Assembly: GCF_014397005.1 (NCBI RefSeq)
Contig: NZ_JACGWS010000023.1
Span: forward strand, 1 to 54,277
DNA: 54,277 nt
Origin: Kordia aestuariivivens
GTDB taxonomy: Bacteria; Bacteroidota; Bacteroidia; Flavobacteriales; Flavobacteriaceae
Direction of reading: 5' to 3'
Part shown: piece after piece, positions 16,140 to 24,141 of the stretch
Numbering within the stretch: the stretch's first letter is position 1
How the letters are laid out: every line of letters starts with the position of its first letter
The notes under the pieces: model-generated
Databases searched by the model: none
Told to the model about the DNA's origin: nothing
The model's input: only the letters and a program-made list of their open reading frames with translations
Translations under genes and position numbers: made by a program

Positions 16140-16406
16140 ATGAAAAAACAAAAATTAGGATTGAACAAATTAAGCTTGACCAAGTCAAGAATTGCAGAAT
16201 TAAACACATCAAATGTAGTTGGTGGAACCAGAAGAAGAGAAACTACCAATCCACAATGTATTATTACAGGTATTTATGATGGTTGCGAAGTAACGGCAAA
16301 CGAATGCCAAACAAACATTGCTTGTACAAATAATAACTGTGGCGGCGGTTCTGGAACAACAACAGATCAAACACAACAATTTATTTCTTGCTATGAAGCA
16401 TGTTAA
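16140..16406 (+). CDS. Lanthipeptide-type precursor P3 (88 aa, seven Cys)
   Basis: An 88-aa peptide. The leader MKKQKLGLNKLSLTKSRIAE ... NVVGG has the KLxLxKxxIxxLN pattern and VVGG (residues 26-29) expected for Bacteroidota class I lanthipeptides exported by C39 transporters. The core has seven Cys (PQC, DGC, NEC, IAC, NNC, SC, AC) plus many Thr/Ser and a Gly-rich insert (CGGGSG). It differs in leader and core from P1/P2 but is a close tandem copy of P4. It has its own short upstream region and no terminator before P4, so P3 and P4 may be co-transcribed. Confidence 0.8.
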   Translation: MKKQKLGLNKLSLTKSRIAELNTSNVVGGTRRRETTNPQCIITGIYDGCEVTANECQTNIACTNNNCGGGSGTTTDQTQQFISCYEAC

Positions 16407-16468
16407 TCTAGTATAATTTCCCCTAAATTCTTTGAACTGTATTTTTTATTAACCGAAAAATATAGATC

Positions 16469-16717
16469 ATGAAAAAACAAAAATTAGGATTGAACAAATT
16501 AAGCTTGACCAAGTCACGAGTTGCAGAATTAAACAAATCAAATGTAGTTGGTGGTGGTGAATCTACAAATCCACAATGTATCTTTACAGGATATTTAGAT
16601 GGATGTGATGTTACCGCAAATACTTGTACTGGCGGCGGTGGCGGAACTAACAATTGTGGCACTAATGACCCAACATGTAATACGCAAGCTATTTTATCTT
16701 GTTTATTTGCTTGTTAA
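16469..16717 (+). CDS. Lanthipeptide-type precursor P4 (82 aa, seven Cys)
   Basis: An 82-aa tandem paralog of P3. The leader is almost identical (MKKQKLGLNKLSLTKSRVAE ... NVVGGG). The core is TNPQCIFTGYLDGCDVTANT ... and keeps all seven Cys, ending in LSCLFAC as P3 ends in ISCYEAC. Length changes are confined to the loops between the Cys, where Gly and Asn vary. This suggests that ring topology is under selection. It is followed by a strong terminator and faces the exporter genes convergently. Confidence 0.8.
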   Translation: MKKQKLGLNKLSLTKSRVAELNKSNVVGGGESTNPQCIFTGYLDGCDVTANTCTGGGGGTNNCGTNDPTCNTQAILSCLFAC

Positions 16718-16738
16718 ACAGCAAAATACTTTAAAACA

Positions 16739-16775
16739 AAAGCCTCAAACAGTAAGGTGTTTGAGGCTTTTTTTA
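16739..16775. terminator. Terminator between P4 and the exporter operon
   Basis: Perfect stem AAGCCTCAAAC with GTTTGAGGCTT, an 8-base loop and T tract. It ends the P4 transcript; on the minus strand it may also serve the HlyD gene that ends at 16802. Confidence 0.9.
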
Positions 16776-16801
16776 ACTAATATAATTATATAATCATGAA
16801 T

Positions 16802-18178
16802 TTATTTTCTGCTGAATACTTCTCGCAATTGATAGAAAATTCGTTGCATTACGGTTAATTCTTCCACCACAATTTCTGCGGTTCCTTCCATTTCTTGTTT
16901 AAAATCGATCGGTTTTTCAAAAGAACTATTTAAAGAATCTACTTTTAAATAGGCAACATACATTGCAGGTCCACCTTGTGTACTCAACTGCGGAACACCC
17001 GATATATTGATGATTTCTCCTGATAAACTTCCCCATTCTTGATACGGATAACTATCAAGCTTGATCAATACACTTTGTCCTATTTTTATTTTTCCCGAAT
17101 TCTGTACTGGAAATGATACTCTTCCTATAATTCCTTGTATTTCATCTGGAATTACGGTAAACAAATCTTGTCCAATCGTTACATTTTGGTATTGTGACCA
17201 AATATCAAATACAGTAACTTCTCCTTTGATAGGCGATTTCAATAAAAATTGTTGTTCCCACTGTAAAATTTGATTTTCTAAATCTTGCTTGGCTTGTTCT
17301 AAGTTTTGATCGGTTGATATTGCCGAACTTTTATCACCTACAGAAGCTTGACGCAAACTGTTTTGTAACCCAAGTATTGAGTTACGATCATTTTCTATAC
17401 TAGATAGTAAACCTTCATACGCACGTTGTGAACTTAAGTATAAATTTTCCTGATCTTTATATTCACGTTCAGAAACACTTTGGTTGGCAAACAATCGCTT
17501 AAACTTTTCGTATCTCTTTTTTGAGTTTGCTAATTCTGTTTTGTAAAACCCTAGTTGATTTTGACTGTTTTGTAATCGATTCCGAACTCTACTTAATTGC
17601 AAACGTATGTTTGTTGCTTGATTTTTGTCTTCGTTGAAGATTGCATAATTCAAATACGTTAAGTATTGTGCTCTAAACGCATTGTAAACCGATTGTACTT
17701 GCCCCAATTTTAATTTTGAAGGGAATGTGTCATTCAACGAATCAAAGTCGTTTTTATTAGGTATAAAATCGGCTAACTTTTTTTTGAGTAATTGTACATC
17801 GTCAAAGTTGGCTGTATTTTCAATAACCGCCAACACTTGATCTGCTTCTACTTTTTGACCCGCTTCTACAAAAATACTCGTCAGTTTCCCAGAAGCTTTC
17901 GCCGTTAAATGTGCTGGTGGATTTTCAGAAGTAATAGTCACTCGCGCTGGAATGATATCATTGTAACTAAGCATAGCCGAACCCGCAATGAAAATAACAA
18001 TAATTATTAATACTACTGAGATTCCCCATTGGATTACCCAATTTGGTGCCTGCCCCAAGATTTCCTTCACCTGATCCGATCTTTCGTCGAGATCATTGAT
18101 CTTTCTGCGTAGTTCTTGCGCTTTCTTCTCCTTCTTCTCTTCCTTTTTTCCCTTTTTTTCTTCTTCTTTCTTCGCCAT
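16802..18178 (-). CDS. HlyD-family periplasmic adaptor of the peptide exporter
   Basis: A 458-aa membrane-fusion protein. A highly charged N-terminus (Lys/Glu-rich, ~30 residues) precedes one transmembrane helix at about 47-72 (WVIQWGISVVLIIIVIFIAG). A biotinyl-lipoyl-like half follows (LTAKASGKLTSIFVEAGQKV), then a long coiled-coil hairpin (~140-310), the second lipoyl half (LKSPIKGEVTVFD) and a beta-barrel. It links the inner-membrane ABC transporter to an outer-membrane channel, which is not encoded here. It starts one base after the stop of the C39 ABC gene, so both form one operon, convergent with the precursor genes. Confidence 0.9.
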   Translation of the reverse strand: MAKKEEEKKGKKEEKKEKKAQELRRKINDLDERSDQVKEILGQAPNWVIQWGISVVLIIIVIFIAGSAMLSYNDIIPARVTITSENPPAHLTAKASGKLTSIFVEAGQKVEADQVLAVIENTANFDDVQLLKKKLADFIPNKNDFDSLNDTFPSKLKLGQVQSVYNAFRAQYLTYLNYAIFNEDKNQATNIRLQLSRVRNRLQNSQNQLGFYKTELANSKKRYEKFKRLFANQSVSEREYKDQENLYLSSQRAYEGLLSSIENDRNSILGLQNSLRQASVGDKSSAISTDQNLEQAKQDLENQILQWEQQFLLKSPIKGEVTVFDIWSQYQNVTIGQDLFTVIPDEIQGIIGRVSFPVQNSGKIKIGQSVLIKLDSYPYQEWGSLSGEIINISGVPQLSTQGGPAMYVAYLKVDSLNSSFEKPIDFKQEMEGTAEIVVEELTVMQRIFYQLREVFSRK

Positions 18179-18179
18179 A

Positions 18180-20390
18180 TTAGTTTCCTAGCTCTAATTG
18201 ATTCTTTACTAATGTATAATATGCTCCACGTTTAGCGGTCAATTCTTCGTGACTTCCTAGTTCAATGATTTTACCTTTGTCTAGTACAATAATTTGATCT
18301 GCATTTTTTACCGTACTCAAACGGTGTGCTACCACAACTACTGTTTTCCCTTTATAGAATTCCTTTAGGTTTTCCATAATTACTTTTTCATTATTTGCAT
18401 CTAAAGCACTCGTTGCTTCATCAAAGAAAATATACTTTGGATCTTTGTATACCGAACGTGCAATTAAAATACGTTGCTTCTGTCCTCCAGAAACATTTAC
18501 ACCACTTGACCCAATTTTTGTATTGTACCCTGAAGGTAATTCTTCAATGAAATCTTCAATATTGGCAACTTTCACCGCATGAATCAAACGTTGCTTGTCT
18601 ATAATTCCTTCAGAATCAGATTCCGTTATGTTTCTGGCAATTGTATCTCCAAATAAGAAACCATCTTGCATTACTGATCCACACGATTTACGCCAAACTT
18701 TGGTACTGATATCTTTTAAATTGCTACTTTTTCCAATAGAAATTGAACCTTCGTTAAAGTCATAGAATTTAAGTAATAACTTAATTAACGTCGTTTTTCC
18801 ACTACCACTGGCACCAACAATGGCGGTTACTTTTCCTTCCGGAATGTCCACATTCAAATCGTCTAAGATTAATGGCGAACTTTTTCCTCCATAACGGAAA
18901 CTTGCATTGGTTAATGTAATTGTTTTGTCTTCTGGAAGTTCTTTAATATTATCTTCAAAACGATCTTCTTCATCATCTTTATTGTGAATTTCAGATAAAC
19001 GCTCTAAACTAATTTTTGCATCTTGTCCAGATTGAATGAACGTAATAAAGTTGTTGATTGGTAAGTTTAACTGCCCAATGATATATTGCACCGAAAGCAT
19101 CATCCCCAACGTAAATAATGGATCGTCAATTACAGCAGTTGCCGCGATAAAGGTTATTAAGATATTTTTTAATTCGTTAATAAATCGTCCACCTGTATTT
19201 TGTGTTTGCGAAAGTGTCAATCCTTTAATGGAGATTTTGAACAATCGTACTTGAATTGCTTCCCATTCCCAACGTCTTCTACGTTCCGAACCGTTTAGTT
19301 TAATTTCCTGCATTCCAGAAATTAATTGGTATAAACTACTTTGGTTGTCCGAAGACTGATCGAATCGTTTGTAATCGAGTTCGGCTCTCTTTTTCATGAA
19401 CAGTAACGTCCAACCGATATATAAGGCAGATCCAATAAAGAATACTGCGAATATTTGCATGTTGTAGTAGGCTAATACAGCTCCAAAAATAACCATGTTA
19501 AAAGCAGAAAACAGTGTATTTAATGTTGTAGACGACAAGAAACTCTGAATTCTGTTGTGATCGTAAATACGCTGAATAATATCTCCTGTATTTTTAGAAT
19601 CGAAAAATGCAATAGGCAATCGCATCAACTTGATTAAGAAATCGGAAATCAGGTTGATGTTTATTCGACTCGTCATGTGGAGCAGAATCCAACCTCGAAT
19701 CAATTCTACGGTAGTTTGCGATATAAATAGCGTTAATTGGGCAATTAATATCAAGAATACAAAGTTTTTATTCTCATAATTAATACCATAATCGACCACG
19801 GACTGCGTTAAGAACGGAAATATAAGTTGCAGCAAACTCCCGACCAGTAGTCCTAATATTAACTGAACTATATATTTTTTATACGGTTTGAAATACCAGA
19901 ATAGGAACTTAAAGCCATATTCTTTCTTTTCTTCTTTCTCTAGTTCATAAAACTCTGGCGTTGGCTCTAATAATAATAAATAGCCTTCTGCATTTTCAGG
20001 ATCGGCACTACTACCTATCCAACCTTTTATGAAATCTGCTTTTGAATATTTTACAAGTCCGTGCGCAGGATCTGCAACGTATACTGTGTTTCTTCTTATT
20101 TTATAGACTACAACGAAGTGACGCTGTCTCCAGTGTGCAATACATGGATATGGAACTTCATCTACCAAGGTTTTAAAATCAACACTCACGGCTAGTGTGT
20201 GCAATCCTATATCTTCAGCAGCTTCGGCAATTCCTCCTAAAGAAACTCCTTCCCTGGTAATGTTTGCTTTCTTTCGTAGAAAGTCAATTGTATATGCACG
20301 TCCAAAATGTTTTGCAACCATACGTAAACATGTAGGCCCGCAATCCATTTGATCTAATTGTCTATAAAAAGGAAATTCTCTTTTTACCAT
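18180..20390 (-). CDS. C39-peptidase-containing ABC exporter (leader-cleaving)
   Basis: A 736-aa bifunctional bacteriocin-type exporter. The N-terminal peptidase C39 domain has Cys17 (QMDCGPTCLRM), His91 (HWRQRHFVVVY) and Asp107 (YVADPAHG). It cleaves leaders after Gly-Gly, which fits all five precursors nearby. Six transmembrane segments follow (~165-440), then the ABC domain with Walker A GASGSGKTTL, signature VSGGQKQR, Walker B IFFDEATSALD and the switch His in VVAHRLSTV. No separate LanP or LanT gene is seen, so this protein probably does both jobs. It is first in the operon, with the HlyD gene next. Confidence 0.93.
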   Translation of the reverse strand: MVKREFPFYRQLDQMDCGPTCLRMVAKHFGRAYTIDFLRKKANITREGVSLGGIAEAAEDIGLHTLAVSVDFKTLVDEVPYPCIAHWRQRHFVVVYKIRRNTVYVADPAHGLVKYSKADFIKGWIGSSADPENAEGYLLLLEPTPEFYELEKEEKKEYGFKFLFWYFKPYKKYIVQLILGLLVGSLLQLIFPFLTQSVVDYGINYENKNFVFLILIAQLTLFISQTTVELIRGWILLHMTSRININLISDFLIKLMRLPIAFFDSKNTGDIIQRIYDHNRIQSFLSSTTLNTLFSAFNMVIFGAVLAYYNMQIFAVFFIGSALYIGWTLLFMKKRAELDYKRFDQSSDNQSSLYQLISGMQEIKLNGSERRRRWEWEAIQVRLFKISIKGLTLSQTQNTGGRFINELKNILITFIAATAVIDDPLFTLGMMLSVQYIIGQLNLPINNFITFIQSGQDAKISLERLSEIHNKDDEEDRFEDNIKELPEDKTITLTNASFRYGGKSSPLILDDLNVDIPEGKVTAIVGASGSGKTTLIKLLLKFYDFNEGSISIGKSSNLKDISTKVWRKSCGSVMQDGFLFGDTIARNITESDSEGIIDKQRLIHAVKVANIEDFIEELPSGYNTKIGSSGVNVSGGQKQRILIARSVYKDPKYIFFDEATSALDANNEKVIMENLKEFYKGKTVVVVAHRLSTVKNADQIIVLDKGKIIELGSHEELTAKRGAYYTLVKNQLELGN

Positions 20391-20501
20391 TAACTTTTTT
20401 TCTGGTGTGATTTATATTAAAACAAACTCATACAGAGGATGTTATTTTTTTGAGATTTGAATTGTAATTCTTCATAGTAAAGAGCAATTTTGACTCATTT
20501 A

Positions 20502-20640
20502 GTACGATATTTACGATTATTTCGCTCAAATCTTTCGTTTTCTCTTCAAAAAAATGTCTTTTATGAGAAGAATACGTACAAATATATACTTTTATTTTTC
20601 TCAACCAAAACTTATTTGCCTTTTCGTACGATATTTTCGT
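20502..20640. promoter_or_regulatory. Direct repeats in the divergent intergenic region
   Basis: The 295-bp gap between the exporter and the AAA ATPase gene holds GTACGATATTTACG (20502-20515) and GTACGATATTTTCG (20627-20640), one mismatch apart. TATATTTG at 20650-20657 matches the TAnnTTTG -7 box and lies 28 bases before the ATPase ATG. The repeats could be sites for a regulator acting on either gene. No convincing gene lies in this gap. Confidence 0.35.
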
Positions 20641-20685
20641 ATATATTGCTATATTTGTATTGAGAAACATCAAAAATTAACCTAA

Positions 20686-21978
20686 ATGCTCGTAAAATTC
20701 ACAGTAGAAAACTATTTATCTTTAAAAAATAGAACTTCTATTGATTTAACCGCTACTTCTTTGACTGAACTACGAAGCAGCAATCTTCATGCAACTCCAT
20801 TGAAAAATTTGTCGTTGTTGAAGAGTATGGTTATTTATGGAGCAAACTCAAACGGGAAGAGTAATTTATTTAAAGCCATTAATTTTGCACGAAAGTTTAT
20901 TATAAATTCCTCGAAAGATTCACAATCAGATGAACCGATAGAGATTCAACCTTTTTGTTTGTCAACAGAAACGATGGATCAACCTAGTTTTTTTGAATTG
21001 GTGTTTATTCATGATACCATTAAATATAGATATGGTTTTGAAGTAGATGACGAACAGATACAGAAAGAATGGTTGTATGTCACTACCAAAAATAAAGAGC
21101 AGCTTTTATTTGAACGCGATTTTCAAGAGATTACGATTACAAAAAAGTTTGATGCTGCGAGTTCTAATTTAACAACTATCACACGAAAGAATGCCTTGTT
21201 TATTTCTGTGTGCGCACAATTTAATATTCCTACCGGAATGGCTATTCTGAAAGCCTTGAATGGGATTCAATATGTTTCTGGATTGCAAGATCGATTTACG
21301 GTGAACTTCACCATTGATATGATGGACGATCCTGTAAAGAAAAAATACATTGATAATTTTATTGCAGGTGCTGATTTAGGTTTTACCGAAACAAAAGTGG
21401 AGCGATTTAAACTTACCGAAGAAATTTTAGAGAAAGGAAAAGTTCCAAAGGAAATTAGAAAACTCATTTTGGAATCTGACGAAGAGAATGTTGTGGTCAG
21501 CACAAAACATATTGTGTATGATGAAAATAATGAAGAAGTAGATAATATTTACTTTAATTTATTTGTGAATGAATCTTTGGGAACAGGGAAATATGTAGCA
21601 CTTTCGGGTCCTATTATTGACACGCTATTGCATGGAAAGACATTGATTATTGATGAATTTGACGCGCAATTGCATCCGCATTTGAGTAAATCTATTATAG
21701 AATTGTTTAACTCCAAAGAGAACAATCCGCATGGCGCACAACTTATTTTTGCGTCGCACAATTCTGCTTTAATCAATCCGAAACGAAAGTTATTTAGAAG
21801 AGATCAAATCATCATTGCTGAGAAAGACAAATACGGTGTGACTACTGTAGAATCGTTGTACGATAAGAAGGTCCGCAAAGATGCTTCCTTTGAAAAAGAT
21901 TATTTGGAAGGAAAATACGATGGACTTCCAGATTTAGAGATTGGAAAAGAGTTAAGGTTGTTTGGTGATGGTGAATGA
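20686..21978 (+). CDS. AAA15/OLD-type ATP-binding protein
   Basis: A 430-aa SMC/ABC-like ATPase of the AAA15 (COG1106) type. The N-terminus LVKFTVENYLSLKN leads into Walker A GANSNGKSN (~residues 53-61). The C-terminal half has Walker B LIIDEFDAQLHPHL and the switch motif FASHNSAL. There is no Toprim nuclease domain as in true OLD enzymes. Members of this family often lie in phage-defence loci, sometimes with an RloB-like nuclease partner, which I do not see here. It sits next to a decayed restriction operon and ends 21 bp from it, convergently. A defence role is an inference from family and context. Confidence 0.75.
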   Translation: MLVKFTVENYLSLKNRTSIDLTATSLTELRSSNLHATPLKNLSLLKSMVIYGANSNGKSNLFKAINFARKFIINSSKDSQSDEPIEIQPFCLSTETMDQPSFFELVFIHDTIKYRYGFEVDDEQIQKEWLYVTTKNKEQLLFERDFQEITITKKFDAASSNLTTITRKNALFISVCAQFNIPTGMAILKALNGIQYVSGLQDRFTVNFTIDMMDDPVKKKYIDNFIAGADLGFTETKVERFKLTEEILEKGKVPKEIRKLILESDEENVVVSTKHIVYDENNEEVDNIYFNLFVNESLGTGKYVALSGPIIDTLLHGKTLIIDEFDAQLHPHLSKSIIELFNSKENNPHGAQLIFASHNSALINPKRKLFRRDQIIIAEKDKYGVTTVESLYDKKVRKDASFEKDYLEGKYDGLPDLEIGKELRLFGDGE

Positions 21979-21999
21979 GGTTTTGGTTTATCGGTTTAA

Positions 22000-22785
22000 T
22001 TAAATTGCAGAAACTTTTGTATTAGTTACGTTGGCTGACACACATAATTTTATCAATTTACAATCCATTAATTTAGCAGGATTGTTCGGGTCTTTTAGTT
22101 GTTTATTTTCAATACTAAAACCTATTTCACTCATACCTTCAAGTTTAATTCTACTTTCATTAGGAAAACTATTGTATTTATCAGTTGGAATGATACAAAC
22201 TAACTCAAAATCTTTGCCAGTCGGTTCGTGTAAATAATTGAAAACTTTTCTTGGATTTTCAATTTGCCACATTCCTCTAATTCTCAGATTTGTTATTCCT
22301 AAAGGGTCGACTTGATTAACTCTTCCTAATTCTTTAGTGTCAGCGAAAACAACATCTGGAATAGTTTTTATTCCATCCGAAATTGTTGTTTTAATTCTTT
22401 GATATGTTTCGTGTTTAGCTGCATAAGAATTACCATAAACCATCCACAATGATTTTATATTTGTATCAGTTGTATGTCCAACGCAATAAATTAAATCTTT
22501 GACTGTCCAATTTTCACATTCCTTACATTCCTTTGTGATCATTGGACTCGTTTGTCTTAAATCAGTTTTTGGATAGCTACTGTTTAAAGCTAAGCTTGTA
22601 TTTGCACTTTGCGTTTTTTTTACTTCAATCGCATCTCCTCCTTTTATCATAATATCAGGTGGATTATTTTGAGAACCCAACCAAGAAAATTTTTGATTAA
22701 AAGTCTGCATCTTCTGTAATTCATCCGTTATTCCGAAGGTTCCAGCAAAAGCATCTTTAATATAACTTTCAAGAGCTTCACCCAT
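22000..22785 (-). CDS. NgoPII-like type II restriction endonuclease
   Basis: A 261-aa protein that I recognise as NgoPII-like (family cutter of GGCC) from NNMGEALESYIKDAFAGTFG and the PD-(D/E)xK core PPDIMIKGGDAIEVKK (~residues 42-57). Family members usually have about 20 more N-terminal residues. Here an in-frame TAA lies 8 codons before the ATG, and the short upstream reading (IKNRTNN) looks like the family sequence, so the N-terminus may be lost. It is the last cistron of a minus-strand operon and follows the 170-aa gene by 16 bp. The operon's methyltransferase is almost wholly deleted, so the host would need this enzyme to be inactive or its sites protected otherwise. Specificity is inferred. 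Confidence 0.7.
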   Translation of the reverse strand: MGEALESYIKDAFAGTFGITDELQKMQTFNQKFSWLGSQNNPPDIMIKGGDAIEVKKTQSANTSLALNSSYPKTDLRQTSPMITKECKECENWTVKDLIYCVGHTTDTNIKSLWMVYGNSYAAKHETYQRIKTTISDGIKTIPDVVFADTKELGRVNQVDPLGITNLRIRGMWQIENPRKVFNYLHEPTGKDFELVCIIPTDKYNSFPNESRIKLEGMSEIGFSIENKQLKDPNNPAKLMDCKLIKLCVSANVTNTKVSAI

Positions 22786-22801
22786 ATTATTTGTTCTATT
22801 T

Positions 22802-23314
22802 TTAATATCCGATTAACAAAATTCCTTTTAAAGGAAGATGCAATCTACTTGAAATATAAAGTGTTTCAAGAAATGTATAGACTATATTGAAATCTTTGTG
22901 ACCACGATACGTATTCCTAACTGCGACTATAAGATATTCTACTTCGAACATCATACAAGCTTGAAAGATATCTTTCATATATTGATTGTTTTCGGTGGCT
23001 CTTCCTGCCTCAACTTCAATAACAATTTTCCCATCTTCACTTAAAGCATCTGCATTATAACTCTTGTCTATTTGATTTCCTAAACCGAACAAAACAGGAA
23101 CATTAATTTTATCATCTTTTGCTTTACTTGTCTCTACTGAATAGCGGATTCTTTTCAAAGGTTTATACAACTCTTTTAGAACTTCGTTACTTTTCAAGTT
23201 ATGATTTTCAGAATTTATTTTATCTTCGACTTCTATGAAACAATCTATTACTTTTTTTATTTCAGAAGTTATACCTTGTGACCTTGGAAAGAACTGATAA
23301 TTAATTTTACCCAT
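22802..23314 (-). CDS. Putative PD-(D/E)xK-like protein of the restriction operon
   Basis: A 170-aa protein I do not recognise by name. It contains YNADALSEDGKIVIEVEAGRA (~residues 88-108), a D...ExE arrangement like the catalytic core of PD-(D/E)xK nucleases. This is followed by alternating helix/strand elements (FEVEYLIVAVRNTY, LPLKGILLIGY) typical of that fold. The start overlaps the preceding 60-aa cistron by 8 bp. Its place between the methyltransferase remnant and the NgoPII-like gene suggests a second nuclease or an accessory restriction subunit. The function is uncertain. Confidence 0.55.
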   Translation of the reverse strand: MGKINYQFFPRSQGITSEIKKVIDCFIEVEDKINSENHNLKSNEVLKELYKPLKRIRYSVETSKAKDDKINVPVLFGLGNQIDKSYNADALSEDGKIVIEVEAGRATENNQYMKDIFQACMMFEVEYLIVAVRNTYRGHKDFNIVYTFLETLYISSRLHLPLKGILLIGY

Positions 23315-23489
23315 AATTCGTTATTTCAAATTCTATTTCTTCTATCCAATTTTCAATATCAATTCTTTTTTCTTCAAACTTGTTAGATAATTCTTGTCCT
23401 ACATTTGAGTATAGCAAAAGTGAAAGTTCTTCTAATATAGACTTTACTTCTTCACATTTATCTAAAGTTTTAGGGTAATTTACATTCAT
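23307..23489 (-). CDS. Small hypothetical protein of the restriction operon
   Basis: A 60-aa acidic, mostly helical peptide (LDKCEEVKSILEELSLLLYS ... IDIENWIEEIEFEI). Its ATG overlaps the TGA of the methyltransferase remnant and its end overlaps the 170-aa gene by 8 bp, so it is translationally coupled on both sides, which supports a real cistron. I recognise no family. Confidence 0.5.
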   Translation of the reverse strand: MNVNYPKTLDKCEEVKSILEELSLLLYSNVGQELSNKFEEKRIDIENWIEEIEFEITNYG

Positions 23490-23563
23490 TCTACCTTCTG
23501 TTTTATTTTAATGTATGTATATGAATCGTCACCTGCTCCTGCAAAAAACGATACTATTTTCAT
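23486..23563 (-). pseudogene. Remnant of a C5-cytosine DNA methyltransferase (internal deletion)
   Basis: A 25-codon reading frame begins MKIVSFFAGAG, which is the start and motif I of DNA cytosine-5 methyltransferases (normally SFFAGAGGLDLGF). It then jumps to DDSYTYIKIKQKVE and stops. The start overlaps the stop of the XRE gene (ATGA) and the stop overlaps the start of the 60-aa gene (ATGA). Both operon junctions are intact, so about 300 codons appear to have been removed internally. The product cannot methylate DNA, since the catalytic PC motif and target-recognition region are absent. The motif reading is direct; the deletion history is inferred. Confidence 0.7.
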
Positions 23564-23901
23564 GTTGTTTTTAATTTCTTCGATTTTTTATTAATTTCTC
23601 TACGATATTCCGCTTTTTCTTCTGCAAGCTCTAGAAGTTGCTTTGAACAATTTGTCTCATAAATTTTTTTGGCAATTTGATCGGTTATGTATTCATTTCG
23701 TAGTTCGTTCAGGTTCAAGTCAAATATTTTGGCTAATATAATTAGTCGTTTTTCATCGAAATCACGTTTTCCGTTCTCAATTTTACTCAGATTAGCAGAA
23801 TCTAAATTTAATTTAGCCGCAAGTTGTGTTAGAGTAAATGCTTTTTCAGTTCTCAAAAATCTTATATATTCTCCAAATGTAGTTTTCATTTGACTTGTCA
23901 T
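23560..23901 (-). CDS. XRE-family HTH regulator, probable restriction controller
   Basis: A 113-aa Cro/C1-type DNA-binding protein. The HTH covers about residues 10-66 (FGEYIRFLRTEKAFTLTQLA ... NLSKIENGKRDFDEKRL). The C-terminus is a short charged helical extension. It is the first gene of the restriction operon and overlaps the methyltransferase remnant by 4 bp. An inverted repeat (TTGTCA-N5-TGACAA, 23896-23912) covers its first ATG, as expected for an autoregulated controller. The alternative start at 23889 (MKTTFGEYIRF) would lie clear of most of the repeat and looks more family-like; I cannot decide between them. Confidence 0.8.
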   Translation of the reverse strand: MTSQMKTTFGEYIRFLRTEKAFTLTQLAAKLNLDSANLSKIENGKRDFDEKRLIILAKIFDLNLNELRNEYITDQIAKKIYETNCSKQLLELAEEKAEYRREINKKSKKLKTT

Positions 23902-23912
23902 TTTTTGACAAA
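23896..23912. promoter_or_regulatory. C-box-like inverted repeat at the XRE start codon
   Basis: TTGTCATTTTTTGACAA is a 6-bp inverted repeat with a 5-base spacer that includes the ATG at 23901. It is a candidate operator for the XRE protein. Confidence 0.45.
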
Positions 23913-24009
23913 TTTATAAATTTTAATTGAGATATTCAATATAAGTATAATGAAATTTTAACCCTTTTGAATATAAAAAACTAAACTTCAAAAAAAATCA
24001 CAGAAAAAC

Positions 24010-24042
24010 AAAAAGCCGCTACATACATAGCGACTTTTTTAA
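24010..24042. terminator. Terminator between T9SS amylase gene and restriction operon
   Basis: Stem AAAAAGCCGCTA with TAGCGACTTTTTT around a short loop. It lies 100 bases past the amylase stop (minus strand) and upstream of the XRE operon, so it most likely ends the amylase transcript. Confidence 0.6.
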
Positions 24043-24141
24043 GAACATTTTTTTCGTGATTTTTAATTATAGCAACACGAGCTACAAACAAGTTTAGTCA
24101 AATAATAATACTATAGCCGATTCATTTACTAGAAAAAAATG

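Larger units (their letters stand above)
16109..16717 (+). repeat. Tandem duplication carrying P3 and P4
   Basis: The 5' leader (TGTATTTTTTATTAAC ... ATAGATCATG) and coding start of P3 recur 329 bp later for P4. The copies differ by small in-frame indels in the core-coding region. Confidence 0.85.

Noticed and set aside
20428-20673. 81-aa ORF on the minus strand
   Set aside because: It lies across the divergent promoter region with the direct repeats, has no recognisable features and low-complexity AT composition.
22000-23901. Intact restriction-modification system
   Set aside because: No frame between 22000 and 23901 contains methyltransferase motifs beyond motif I, so a working methylase is not encoded here.
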